Shown here one piece after another: positions 44,245 through 54,048 of a DNA stretch of 64,000 nucleotides (the stretch's first letter is position 1; each line of letters starts with the position of its first letter). A program made the translations under genes and the position numbers. Source of the stretch: Lachnospiraceae bacterium (lineage in GTDB: Bacteria; Bacillota; Clostridia; Lachnospirales; Lachnospiraceae); the NCBI GenBank assembly GCA_021202635.1, contig JAJQCQ010000059.1, positions 1-64,000 on the forward strand, in the 5' to 3' direction. The notes under the pieces are model-generated. The model made no database searches, was not told the DNA's origin, and saw nothing but the letters and a program-made list of their open reading frames with translations.

Positions 44245-46569
44245 ATGAAACGACTGATTTTGAAAAAGCCGGTAAAAGTTCTGCTGGTTTTGCTGCAGGC
44301 CGCGGCGGTCGGGGGGATCGTATTTTGCCTGTTTAATATCGGCTTCTGGATGGAAGATTCCTGGAGTCTGAATGAGCTTTCCCAGAGCTACGAGGAGTCC
44401 GACCTTTATTATCGTCAGGTGGAGGAAATCCTTTCCAATAAGATAGAAGGCCAGGACAATGCGCGTCTTCTGGAGACGGACGGAGAATTCAGCCGTGAGA
44501 AACAGATTGATATCCAGTCCTATGATACGGTGGGAAATACCGTACAGGATATGAATACCACGTATCTTCTGGGGGACCTTCTGGATTATTATGAAAATGG
44601 CGGCTGGCAGATGCTGCATGACGCGATTGCCGCGGCGTCCGGAGACAGTACACGGGATGCGGGAGAACTCCTGGCTGAGCAGTCCGGGACTCTGGAGACC
44701 ATTACCCCGATGACGGGAATTACACTGGAGGAGTGTTCCCACTGGTATTCCGATTCTGCCGGTTATGTGGAGCAGATGTATACGCTGCTTGACGAGGCGG
44801 TCGTGGACCTTTATACGCGATATACAGAATATACGACCATACAGGATGAAAGCTGGTCCTCTGAGGCTCCGTCGAATTTACTGTATTATATCGAGAATAC
44901 CTCAAACGGCCTGGTCTATACCAACATCAGCGCCGGTTCTTATGACGAAGCGGTTGCGGCCGCGGAGGCGGATGAGGAATATACTAGCCTTTATGAGGGA
45001 GAACGCAGCTTTAATATCATGGTGACAAATCCGGAGCGTGTTTTGAATTCGGCCGCTTCGGAGTGGTTTCTGGGGAAACGGTTTGTGGCGACAAACGAAA
45101 AGGTCTATGTAGCGGTGAATCTGTCTTATCCGGTGAGCGATGAGCTGCAGACCTGGGCGGAATATTACGCGCAGCGGGAGACGATTATTCAGAGCTCTGC
45201 GGTTGGTGCGATTTTCTCCCTTGTTCTTCTGGGCTTCTGCTTTGCCGGATCTCTGCTGGGCGCCGGAACAGAGCTGCTGTGGGTGGATACCATCCCGACG
45301 GAGCTGGCTGCGGGGATTTATCTGATTCTTGCGATTTTATATTTCCTGCTGGCTTCCGAATGGGGGCGGGTAGCCGCAATTCTTCCGGAGCAGGAGAAAG
45401 TGCGGGGGGCAGCCGCGGCCGCCTCCGCCTGGCTGGTATTTTTGTCCGCCTGTCTGGGATTCCTGCGGCGGGCGCGGTCGAAAACGCTTTGGATCAATTC
45501 GGTCACCCGTACGCTGATCCGGACCTGGAAGCAGATCAATTCTGCGCGCGCGGCTTCCAGGCAGCTGCTGTTCTTTTATATTGGATTTTTTATTCTGAAC
45601 ATCCTTTTTTTGCTTCTGTTTGGGCGTGCGGGCCTGGTTCTGGTCATTCTGCTGGATATGGCTGTGCTTTTGTACCTGCTGCGGGATATCGCCGGGAAAC
45701 AGAGTATCTATGAAGGCATTCATCAGCTCTCGCAGGGGGATCTGAATTACCGGATTGACACCTCGACGCTGTCCGGAGAGTCTCTGAAGATGGCGGAAGC
45801 GGTTAATGAGATGGGAGAAAGCCTGAGCAGGGCGCTGGAGGCGATTGTGAAAAATGAGCGGCTGAAGGCGGAGCTGATTACAAATGTATCGCATGACCTG
45901 AAGACACCGCTCACATCGATCGTAAATTATGTCGATCTGCTGAAACGGGAACCCCTGCTGTCTGTGCGGGCGCGCGAATATGTGGGGATTCTGGAACAGA
46001 AGTCACAGCGCCTGAAGCAGCTGACTGAGGACCTGGTGGAGGCGAGCAAGATCAGCTCAGGCAATATCGAACTGGAAATTGTCCGTGTACAGGCGCAGAG
46101 TATGCTGATGCAGGCCTGCGGGGAGTTTGAGGAACGCTTAGAAGAACATCAGCTGACCATTACCTGGGATATGGAGAAGGAACCGGCTTATATTATGGCG
46201 GATGGACGTCAGCTCTGGCGGGTACTGGAAAATCTGCTTGGCAATATCTGTAAATACGCGAAGGAGGGTACAGAGGTACAGGTGATCCTCAGACGGATGA
46301 CGCCAGAGAATCCGGACGTGGTGAATCCGGAGTTTGCCCAGGGCGAAGTGATGATCATGCTTCAGAATGTATCGCGGGAAAAGCTGACGATCGAGGCGGA
46401 TGAGCTGACCGGCCGCTTTGTCCGCGGAGACGCAAGCCGCAGCACGGAGGGCAGCGGCTTAGGTCTGTCCATTGCGCAGAACCTGACAGAGCTTCTGGAC
46501 GGAAGATTTGAGCTTTCCACGCAGGACGGGCTTTTTGCAGTGCGGCTGTATTTTCCGATTGTAGAGTAG
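44245..46569 (+). CDS. Sensor histidine kinase
   Basis: ELITNVSHDLKTPLTSIVNYVDLLKRE HisKA box; GSGLGLSIAQNLTELLDG ATPase; multiple TM segments. Confidence 0.92.
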   Translation: MKRLILKKPVKVLLVLLQAAAVGGIVFCLFNIGFWMEDSWSLNELSQSYEESDLYYRQVEEILSNKIEGQDNARLLETDGEFSREKQIDIQSYDTVGNTVQDMNTTYLLGDLLDYYENGGWQMLHDAIAAASGDSTRDAGELLAEQSGTLETITPMTGITLEECSHWYSDSAGYVEQMYTLLDEAVVDLYTRYTEYTTIQDESWSSEAPSNLLYYIENTSNGLVYTNISAGSYDEAVAAAEADEEYTSLYEGERSFNIMVTNPERVLNSAASEWFLGKRFVATNEKVYVAVNLSYPVSDELQTWAEYYAQRETIIQSSAVGAIFSLVLLGFCFAGSLLGAGTELLWVDTIPTELAAGIYLILAILYFLLASEWGRVAAILPEQEKVRGAAAAASAWLVFLSACLGFLRRARSKTLWINSVTRTLIRTWKQINSARAASRQLLFFYIGFFILNILFLLLFGRAGLVLVILLDMAVLLYLLRDIAGKQSIYEGIHQLSQGDLNYRIDTSTLSGESLKMAEAVNEMGESLSRALEAIVKNERLKAELITNVSHDLKTPLTSIVNYVDLLKREPLLSVRAREYVGILEQKSQRLKQLTEDLVEASKISSGNIELEIVRVQAQSMLMQACGEFEERLEEHQLTITWDMEKEPAYIMADGRQLWRVLENLLGNICKYAKEGTEVQVILRRMTPENPDVVNPEFAQGEVMIMLQNVSREKLTIEADELTGRFVRGDASRSTEGSGLGLSIAQNLTELLDGRFELSTQDGLFAVRLYFPIVE

Positions 46570-46588
46570 GGTGGGGACTGCTGGGGAC

Positions 46589-46760
46589 TTATTCAGAACA
46601 GCAGGCCACAGACCGCCTTCTGCGAAGGCTATATGCCGCTTACGCGTCATATGTCTGAGGCTTAATGGGCGTTCCGCCCATCCCGAAATGAAAATACAGC
46701 CTTTAGCAGGTAAACCTGCACAGTCTGTCTTTTCATTTCGATGCTGTTCTGAACTGTTAC
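46589..46760. repeat. Family-1 modular repeat, copy E (full length)
   Basis: TTATTCAGAACAGCAGGCCACAGACCGCC...TGCTGTTCTGAACTGTTAC; module order is the exact reverse complement of copy F. Confidence 0.9.
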
Positions 46761-46862
46761 ATCTAAAATTTCTGTGAAATTGAAGCGACATCCGTTGACA
46801 TTCCAATGAATTAGGCGTAAAGTTTCTTCCATAATTAATAGAGAATGCGAGGCGTAATTCAT

Positions 46863-47270
46863 ATGAAACAGAAACTCTCAGACTTTTTTTCCAACTTTAT
46901 GTCTGGACGGTACGGCGCGGATGATCTTTCCAAGTTTATGCTGGCTGTGTGTTTAATCCTTCTCGTGATTAATATTTTTACCAGTCAGCCGCTGGTTTAT
47001 CTGCTGGCGCTGGTGCTTTTGCTGTTCAGTTATTTTCGGATGTTTTCACGGAATTATATGCAGCGCAGCGCGGAAAATGAAAAGTATCTGAATCTCACGC
47101 AGGGCATTCGGGATCGTTTTTCCAAAGCCGGCAGACGGGCGAAAGAGACAAAGGATTACCATATTTATAAATGCCCCTCGTGCGGACAGAAAATTCGTGT
47201 TCCGCGCGGCAAGGGAAAGATCTGCATTACCTGCCCGAAGTGCCGTAACGAATTTCAGAAGAAAAGCTGA
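46863..47270 (+). CDS. Small membrane protein with C-terminal zinc ribbon
   Basis: Two hydrophobic segments, then YKCPSCGQKIRVPRGKGKICITCPKCRNEF. Confidence 0.75.
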   Translation: MKQKLSDFFSNFMSGRYGADDLSKFMLAVCLILLVINIFTSQPLVYLLALVLLLFSYFRMFSRNYMQRSAENEKYLNLTQGIRDRFSKAGRRAKETKDYHIYKCPSCGQKIRVPRGKGKICITCPKCRNEFQKKS

Positions 47271-47275
47271 GCCCT

Positions 47276-48184
47276 ATGTTTGGATATATTTATGTAAATG
47301 AACAGGAACTGAAGCTGCGGGAATACACGACCTATCGCAGCTTTTACTGTGGTCTGTGTCAGGAACTCCACCACCGCTATGGCAGGAGAGCGCAGATGGT
47401 GCTGAATTACGACACGACTTTTCTGGCGATCGTGCTGACCGGTCTGTATGAGCCGGAGACACTTACAGAAGAGAGACACTGCCTGCTGCATCCGGTGCAC
47501 CGGCATCCCATGGCAAAAAATGACGCAATCGGTTATGCGGCGGATATGTGTGTTCTGCTGGCATACCAGAAGGGGATGGATGACTGGGAGGATGAGCGTA
47601 AGGTTTCCGGGCGTACCATAGCGGCACTGCTTGGCTCTGCCTATAAAAAGATTTCGGCAGAGTATCCCCGCCAGGCAAAGGCGGTGGAGGAAAACATCCG
47701 TCTGCTTCATGAGGCGGAGGCGGACTGGAAAGACGGCGGGAAGCCGGATTCCCTGTCGGCTGATATTGATTATGTAGCCGGTCTTACGGGCAATTTCCTG
47801 GGTGAACTGTATGTGTGGAAGGACGACATCTGGCAGGACGATCTGAGACAGATTGGTTTTTATCTGGGGAAATTTATTTACCTGCTGGACGCGGCAGAGG
47901 ATATCGAAAAAGACAGAAAGCATGGCAATTATAATATGCTCGAAGCGGTTTTTCGCGCAAAAGGTCTGAAAGAAAACACGGACATCTGGGAAGAGCCTTA
48001 CAGGAGTGAGATTCAGAAAATTCTGGCAGGAATGATGACTGAGGCCTCCCGTGCGTTTGAGCGTCTGCCTGTGCTGGAATATGCACCAATCATCCGCAAT
48101 ATTCTGTATTCCGGAGTCTGGTGCAGATATACCGCGATGCGGGATAAAGCCGAAAAGAAAGAAAAGAAATCTGCCGCGCAATAG
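47276..48184 (+). CDS. DUF5685 family protein
   Basis: MFGYIYVNEQELKLREYTTYRSFYCGLCQELHHRYG signature. Confidence 0.8.
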   Translation: MFGYIYVNEQELKLREYTTYRSFYCGLCQELHHRYGRRAQMVLNYDTTFLAIVLTGLYEPETLTEERHCLLHPVHRHPMAKNDAIGYAADMCVLLAYQKGMDDWEDERKVSGRTIAALLGSAYKKISAEYPRQAKAVEENIRLLHEAEADWKDGGKPDSLSADIDYVAGLTGNFLGELYVWKDDIWQDDLRQIGFYLGKFIYLLDAAEDIEKDRKHGNYNMLEAVFRAKGLKENTDIWEEPYRSEIQKILAGMMTEASRAFERLPVLEYAPIIRNILYSGVWCRYTAMRDKAEKKEKKSAAQ

Positions 48185-48247
48185 AAAGTTGTGCGGCCTA
48201 CGTTCACAATCAGCACTGCTGTTTGTGGACATAGGATGGAGGAGATT

Positions 48248-48982
48248 ATGAAAGATCCGTATGAGGTTCTGGGAGTACCGAGGAACGCTTCTGAGGAGGA
48301 AGTAAAAAAAGCATATCGAAAGCTTAGCCGACAGTATCATCCGGACGCGAATATTAACAATCCGAATAAGGCGCAGGCGGAGGAAAAGTTCAAAGAAGTA
48401 CAGCAGGCCTATCAGCAGATCATGTATGATAAAGAACATGGCGAGGGCAGTTATGAAGCGAAACAGGGCGGCGGCCGCTCCTCCTCTTCCTCTTCCGGCG
48501 GCTATGGCGGTTACAGAGGCTACGGTGGGTATGGAAGCTACGGAGGCTACGGCCGTTCCGGGAGCAGCAGCTCCGGTTCCTCCGCAAACGAAGACCCGCA
48601 TCTTCGCGCTGCGGAGAACTACATTCGCAGCAACCAGTTTGACCAGGCGATCAATGTCCTCAATGGAATACAGAATCGTACCGCGCGCTGGTATTATTTA
48701 AGCGCGCTGGCTAATTCCGGCCGCGGGAATAATGTCCTGGCACTCGATCATGCGCAGAAGGCGGTTCAGATGGAGCCGAACAACCTGCAGTACCGCCAGC
48801 TTCTCTCCGAAATGGAAGGCGGCGGCCGCTGGTACCAGTCCATGGGAGAAGAATACGGCAACCCGATGTCGCATGGCGGCAACTATTGTACGAGACTGTG
48901 CCTGACGTGGCTGATCTGCAGCTGCTGTTGCAGCGGCGGCGGTGGTATGCGCATGGGCATGCCAATCATGATGTGTTGTTAA
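48248..48982 (+). CDS. J-domain (DnaJ) protein with Gly/Ser-rich linker and Cys-rich tail
   Basis: [57 protein letters not shown] motif present. Confidence 0.9.
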   Translation: MKDPYEVLGVPRNASEEEVKKAYRKLSRQYHPDANINNPNKAQAEEKFKEVQQAYQQIMYDKEHGEGSYEAKQGGGRSSSSSSGGYGGYRGYGGYGSYGGYGRSGSSSSGSSANEDPHLRAAENYIRSNQFDQAINVLNGIQNRTARWYYLSALANSGRGNNVLALDHAQKAVQMEPNNLQYRQLLSEMEGGGRWYQSMGEEYGNPMSHGGNYCTRLCLTWLICSCCCSGGGGMRMGMPIMMCC

Positions 48983-49153
48983 CAGTTCCGAGCAGCAGAA
49001 AAATGAAAAAGACAGCCGCAGCAGATTTATCTGCGCAAGGCTGTCTCTTTCATTTTTGGATGGGCGGAACGCCCATTCAGCCACAGACATAGGACGCGTT
49101 AGCGGCATATAGCCTGCGAAGCAGGCGGTCTGTGGCCTGCTGCTCGGAATAAC
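48980..49153. repeat. Family-1 modular repeat, copy F (full length, inverted relative to E)
   Basis: TAACAGTTCCGAGCAGCAG...GGCGGTCTGTGGCCTGCTGCTCGGAATAAC; the dnaJ stop codon TAA is at 48980-48982. Confidence 0.9.
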
Positions 49154-49172
49154 ATAAATGCAGCAGAAAAAA

Positions 49173-49219
49173 GAAAAAGACAGCCGCAGCAGATTTATCT
49201 GCGCAAGGCTGTCTCTTTC
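49173..49219 (-). terminator. Hairpin terminator of mscL; identical 47-nt copy at 49005-49051
   Basis: GACAGCC...GGCTGTC stem; T-rich tail on the minus strand. Confidence 0.7.
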
Positions 49220-49232
49220 TTTTTGTTTCATT

Positions 49233-49670
49233 TTACAGTGCGGATGTGCAGTTCGGGCACTTGGTAGCGTCTTTATGTATTTCAGATTTGCAGAACGGAC
49301 AGATCTTGGTGACCGGTTCCGGCGCCGGTGCCGGTTTGTGGAGCTTATTGATGCCTTTGATCACGAAGAAAATGACCAGTGCGGTCAGCAGGAATTCCAC
49401 GATCATTTAAATGAAGTTACCATAGGCGATGACGGATGCGCCTGCTTCCTGCGCTGCTGCCAGTGTGGAATAGGAATTGCCATCGAGCGGGATCATCAGA
49501 TCTGTGAAATTGACCCTGCCGGTCACCAGCGTGACGACTGGCATTACAATATCATCGACCAGTGAAGACACGATGTTACTGAATGCGGCGCCGATGATGA
49601 CGCCGACAGCCATGTCGATTACGTTGCCTCTCATGATAAAGGCTTTGAATTCTTCTGCAAGTTTACTCAT
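49233..49670 (-). CDS. mscL: MscL large-conductance mechanosensitive channel with C-terminal zinc-ribbon tail, interrupted by in-frame TAA (49407-49409)
   Basis: [30 protein letters not shown]...AYGNFI then TAA-ATG and [56 protein letters not shown] in the same frame. Confidence 0.85.
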
Positions 49671-49942
49671 TTTTTCCCTCCTGATTTCGTGTTTGCAGTT
49701 GACGGCCCCTGCCCCCGATCACGGACCTGCTGCAAAACTGCGCGGCAGGCAGGTGGCCAGGCTGTGACCGGTTGTTATGGTAGGTTTCTTAATTCATTAT
49801 TACGAATTATAGCATAGCTCTTCCCAAAAAACTATGATATACTATAAAAAATTTAGTTTTTTTCTGCCGGGTTTTTTCAGCGAAGAGGTATGAAACAACG
49901 GTCAGGAAAACAGGTTTCAAATTACGGATGGGGGAGTGAAGC

Positions 49943-50995
49943 ATGCGTTTTATGCATATTGCGGATGTGCATCTGGGCGCCGCACCTGACCATGGCTATG
50001 TCTGGTCGAAGGACAGAGGCCGTGAACTGTGGGAGACCTTTCGACAGTGTATTGCGGATGCGAATGAAAAGAAAGTGGATTTGCTGCTGATTGCGGGGGA
50101 TTTGTTTCACCGGCAGCCCGGGCCGCGGGAGCTGAAGGAAGTGAATTATCTGTTTTCTACACTGGAGAATACGGTGGTAGCTCTGATCGCGGGCAACCAT
50201 GATTGCCTTACACCAGGCTCCGCTTACCTGGATTATCCCTGGAATGAAAATGTCGTCTGCCTCTTTTCCTCTGAGTGTGAGCGGGTCCGCCTGCCGGAGC
50301 TGAAAACAGAGATCTATGGATTCAGCTATTACCGGCAGGAGATCCTGACCCCCATGTATGATAACATCGTTGCGGAAAAAAGTGACTATTTTAAAATTCT
50401 GCTTGCGCATGGAGGCGATGCGCGGCATATTCCGATCAGCCGTGAGAAGCTTGGCAACGCCGGATTTGACTATATCGCGCTGGGGCACATTCACAAGCCG
50501 CAGGTGTTTATCCGGAATCTTGCCATGTATGCCGGTGCGCTTGAACCGATTGACTGCAGTGACACGGGGGCGCATGGCTACATCCTCGGCGAGGTGCAGC
50601 GAAAAAAGGTAAAGCTTTCTTTTGTAGAAAAGGCACAGCGGCAGTATCGCGATGTGACAGTGCCGGTGACAGAAGAAGATACCACGTTTTCCGTGCGGGA
50701 AAAGATTGCCCGTACGATACGGCAGGAGGGCAGTCAGCATACGTACCGCATTGCTCTTTCCGGCGAGCGTCATCCGAGGTTTTGTCCGGATATCCGGGAA
50801 TACCAAAAATGTGGCCGCATTCTGGAGATAGCGGACCGAACCGTTCCGGCATTTCATCTGGAAGAACTGAAGCGACAGTATCGGGGGCAGCTGATTGGCG
50901 ATTACATCGAAAGCTTCGGGAGCGGTCCGAAAAACGCTGTCGAGCAGAAAGCACTTACGTACGGACTGGAGGCATTGCTGTATCCGGGCAAATAA
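49943..50995 (+). CDS. Metallophosphoesterase, SbcD/YhaO-like DNA repair exonuclease
   Basis: FMHIADVHLGAAPD, LLIAGDLFHRQPG, LIAGNHDC and IALGHIHKPQ motifs. Confidence 0.9.
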   Translation: MRFMHIADVHLGAAPDHGYVWSKDRGRELWETFRQCIADANEKKVDLLLIAGDLFHRQPGPRELKEVNYLFSTLENTVVALIAGNHDCLTPGSAYLDYPWNENVVCLFSSECERVRLPELKTEIYGFSYYRQEILTPMYDNIVAEKSDYFKILLAHGGDARHIPISREKLGNAGFDYIALGHIHKPQVFIRNLAMYAGALEPIDCSDTGAHGYILGEVQRKKVKLSFVEKAQRQYRDVTVPVTEEDTTFSVREKIARTIRQEGSQHTYRIALSGERHPRFCPDIREYQKCGRILEIADRTVPAFHLEELKRQYRGQLIGDYIESFGSGPKNAVEQKALTYGLEALLYPGK

Positions 50996-51035
50996 GAGAA
51001 ACAGCGTGATACACAGAACAAACAGGGGAGAGAGC

Positions 51036-52595
51036 ATGGAGATACAGGAACTGGACATTAAGAGCTATGGAAAGCTCTCCAATCATCATATGACATTCCA
51101 CCCTGGTATCAATATTATCTACGGCGGAAATGAGACGGGAAAGACAACAATACATTCCTTTATCCGGGCAATGTTTTTTGGACTTAACCGTGCCCGGGGG
51201 CGGGCGGCTAAGACGGACGAATATCAGCTGCGGCAGCCCTGGGACACCCCGGGCGCTTATCTTGGAAGCATGCGGATACTGGAGAACGGGGAAGTCTATC
51301 GGATCGACCGCTGTTTTGACCGCAGCGCGAAGCCGCTTGGTCTGGTCTGTGAGACAAGGGCGGTGGAATCGGCGCATCCGCAGGAGGACCTGGAAGTGCT
51401 GCTTGGCGGAATCAGCGAGAGCGCGTTTGTAAATTCGGTCTTTATCCGCCAGGCGCAGTGTGAGACAGACGAAGAGCTGGCGCAGGAGCTCCGCCGCTAT
51501 ATGATCAACAGCGATAACTCCCGAAGCAGTGAGATTGATGTGACCCAGGCTCTGCAGTCACTGCGAAAGAAGAAAAAACAGCTGGAGCAGCAGAAAAAGA
51601 AGGAAAACGAAGCGCTGGAAGAAAAAATCGCGCAGAAACAGAGCCGAGCAGATGCGCTGCGCTCGGAACTGGAGCTTCTCCGGCAGCAGGCAGGATACTA
51701 TCAGAATGCGGCAGGACAAGCCGGAAGCAATGGAGATGCAGACCAGGAGTCTGCCAATGGAAGCGGAAACGGTTCGCAAAGTCATGCACACAACCGGAAT
51801 GGAGGCGGAGTACCTTCCTGGATCCGCCTTTTGCTCTGTGCACTGTTTTTTATCGCCGGAGCGCTGACCCTGGCACAGATCTTTTTTACGCAGGAGAGCC
51901 GGCTGCGTATCTTTCTGGGGGTGTTTACTGCACTTTTTTGGGTCATGGCCCTGGGCGTGTTTTTGATTCTCCGCCCGTCCGGGGACGATTCTGAGAAAGA
52001 GAACGGGCAGGCCTCTCCGTCTCCGTGTCCGCCAGAGCTTCTGAAAGAGATCAGGGTCAGAGAAGAAGCTTATGAAGGGCTGAAGGATGAGCTGGAGGTC
52101 CTTTATCAGACACATGTCGGAGGCGAAGCCTCCATATCAGGTTCGGACGCTGCGTCCGGCGGCATCGACACCGAAATCGCGGCACTGACGCTCGCGATCG
52201 ATCGCATCTGTGAAATTTCTGACCGTATCTGTCAGGCCGCGGGTGGTCAGTTAAACGAGAGAGCCTCCGCTATCCTGGAAGAAATCACCGGCGGCCGCTA
52301 CAACCGGATCGTCATCGATGACACCGCTGAAATCCGCATCCACACGCCATCCCGCGTCCTTGGCCTGAATCAGCTCAGCGGCGGTACCATGCAGCAGATC
52401 TACTTTTCTCTGCGCATGGCTGCGGGAGACCTGCTTAGCGAGAACACCACTCTGCCTGTTATTCTTGACGAAACCTTTGCCATGTACGACGACCGCCGCC
52501 TCGAAGCCACCCTCCGCTGGCTCAAAAACAGCGGGCGGCAGGTGATCTTATTTACATGTCAGAATCGGGAGAGGGAGATACTGAAGAGGTTATAG
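51036..52595 (+). CDS. SMC/YhaN-like AAA ATPase with internal transmembrane hairpin
   Basis: INIIYGGNETGKTTIHSFIRAMFFGL Walker A; LNQLSGGTMQQIYFSLRMA signature; LPVILDETFAMYDDRRL Walker B; two hydrophobic segments in the middle. Confidence 0.85.
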   Translation: MEIQELDIKSYGKLSNHHMTFHPGINIIYGGNETGKTTIHSFIRAMFFGLNRARGRAAKTDEYQLRQPWDTPGAYLGSMRILENGEVYRIDRCFDRSAKPLGLVCETRAVESAHPQEDLEVLLGGISESAFVNSVFIRQAQCETDEELAQELRRYMINSDNSRSSEIDVTQALQSLRKKKKQLEQQKKKENEALEEKIAQKQSRADALRSELELLRQQAGYYQNAAGQAGSNGDADQESANGSGNGSQSHAHNRNGGGVPSWIRLLLCALFFIAGALTLAQIFFTQESRLRIFLGVFTALFWVMALGVFLILRPSGDDSEKENGQASPSPCPPELLKEIRVREEAYEGLKDELEVLYQTHVGGEASISGSDAASGGIDTEIAALTLAIDRICEISDRICQAAGGQLNERASAILEEITGGRYNRIVIDDTAEIRIHTPSRVLGLNQLSGGTMQQIYFSLRMAAGDLLSENTTLPVILDETFAMYDDRRLEATLRWLKNSGRQVILFTCQNREREILKRL

Positions 52596-52690
52596 TTTGT
52601 GAAATGAAAATGGCGCCCGGTGCAGGGGTGGCTGAGGATTAAGCGAGAGCGTGTCCGAAGCCATTCCTGCACCGGGCGTCTTATGCGTAT

Positions 52691-53638
52691 TCACTCCTCA
52701 TATACCTTCCGATTGCACAGCGTCCGGTATTCGGACGGCGTACAGCCCTTCTTCTTTTTAAAGGTCCGGTTGAAGGTAGAGAGGCTGGAAAATCCGGACT
52801 GCAATGCCACCTCTGTGACGGACAGATCCGGCGACAGCAGAAGCGTTTCTGCCGCCTTGATCCGCAGCAGACACAGATAGTCGTAAAAATTATAGCCCGA
52901 GCATTGTTTGAACAGGCGCGAAAAGTGGTATTTTGAGAATCCGGCCACATCCGCGACCATTTCCAGGGAAATACTTTCTGTGTAATGCTGATCCATATAA
53001 TCGAAAACCGTGTTCAGCTTTTCGTACAGACGGTTCTGCCGTTCGACCGGATTTTCCGGATTATAGTGCGTATCATCCTGTTCCATGCGGTATTCCCCGT
53101 AATTGGCGAAAAACTGCAGCAGGCTCGCGTAGCAGTTCAGCTCGCGCATGTGTCCTCCCGTAAAATACTCGCGGCAGAGCTTTAAAATCAGGCCTGCCTC
53201 CTGATCATAGATGGCGGGGCAGTTGTCTGGGGTAATCAGCACGGCGTGGGCGACAAAGGCTGCCAGATAGGAATACCCTTTGATACTGGAGATCGCTTCC
53301 GGGTCGAAGATATAGATCAGCCGCAGGCCGGTGGGCGGCGCAATCAGCTGATGAAGCTCTCCGGATGGAACCATAAGGATATCTCCCGGCTCCAGGTCAT
53401 AGTGCGTCTGTCCGACGATGACCTGGTAGTGATTTTCCAGCGGCATAATCACTTCTGTGGCGGGGTGCCAGTGCGTCTCGTAGGATTCCGCTTTATTATT
53501 AATGAAGAAACGAAGCGTCGTATCCGGGTGAAAATCCACCTGTTCACGCGTACTGTCAATTTTTCTGTGATAACCGGAGGAGGCCTGTGTTCCGATTCGG
53601 AGTAATTCAGGCTCCAGAGTCAGAGGAGTTCGCTTCAT
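52691..53638 (-). CDS. AraC-family regulator with cupin N-terminus
   Basis: HWHPATEVIMPLENHYQVIVGQTHYDLEPGDILMVPSGELHQL cupin; VADVAGFSKYHFSRLFKQCSGYNFYDYLCLLRIKAAETLL..VALQSGFSSLSTFNRTFKKKKGCTPSEYR. Confidence 0.93.
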   Translation of the reverse strand: MKRTPLTLEPELLRIGTQASSGYHRKIDSTREQVDFHPDTTLRFFINNKAESYETHWHPATEVIMPLENHYQVIVGQTHYDLEPGDILMVPSGELHQLIAPPTGLRLIYIFDPEAISSIKGYSYLAAFVAHAVLITPDNCPAIYDQEAGLILKLCREYFTGGHMRELNCYASLLQFFANYGEYRMEQDDTHYNPENPVERQNRLYEKLNTVFDYMDQHYTESISLEMVADVAGFSKYHFSRLFKQCSGYNFYDYLCLLRIKAAETLLLSPDLSVTEVALQSGFSSLSTFNRTFKKKKGCTPSEYRTLCNRKVYEE

Positions 53639-54048
53639 AATCATTTCACCTGTTCCTTTCTTCCTGCGGCGTTGGCTGCAAAATGTGTGATAATCAACAC
53701 CGCAAACTGCACCAGAATCGTTATGATCTGCCGTGAATGACAGATATTGCGCGACAAAAAACTGCATAAAATCGGGAAAAATGGGAAAATAGTGTAAAAA
53801 CCGCTGAAAATAATCGGCTCGTTTTTTGGCGGAATTATAGCATATTTCATCTGAAATAGCAATAACTGAGAAGTGAAAACGGGATGAAAATAGCCGGAAA
53901 ACCGCAGAAAAGGCAACTTGACGGGGAAAAAATCAAAAAAGCAATAATTGACGGCATATTGCGCAAAATGTGGTAAGTATCGAAAAAATAATTGTGCAAT
54001 AATGTGAACATCCTTGAGACGAAAAAATAAATAAGAAGGGAGAAAACA

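Noticed and set aside
49158-49565. 135-aa plus-strand ORF across mscL
   Set aside because: Antisense to mscL coding sequence and overlaps the terminator and repeat copy F.
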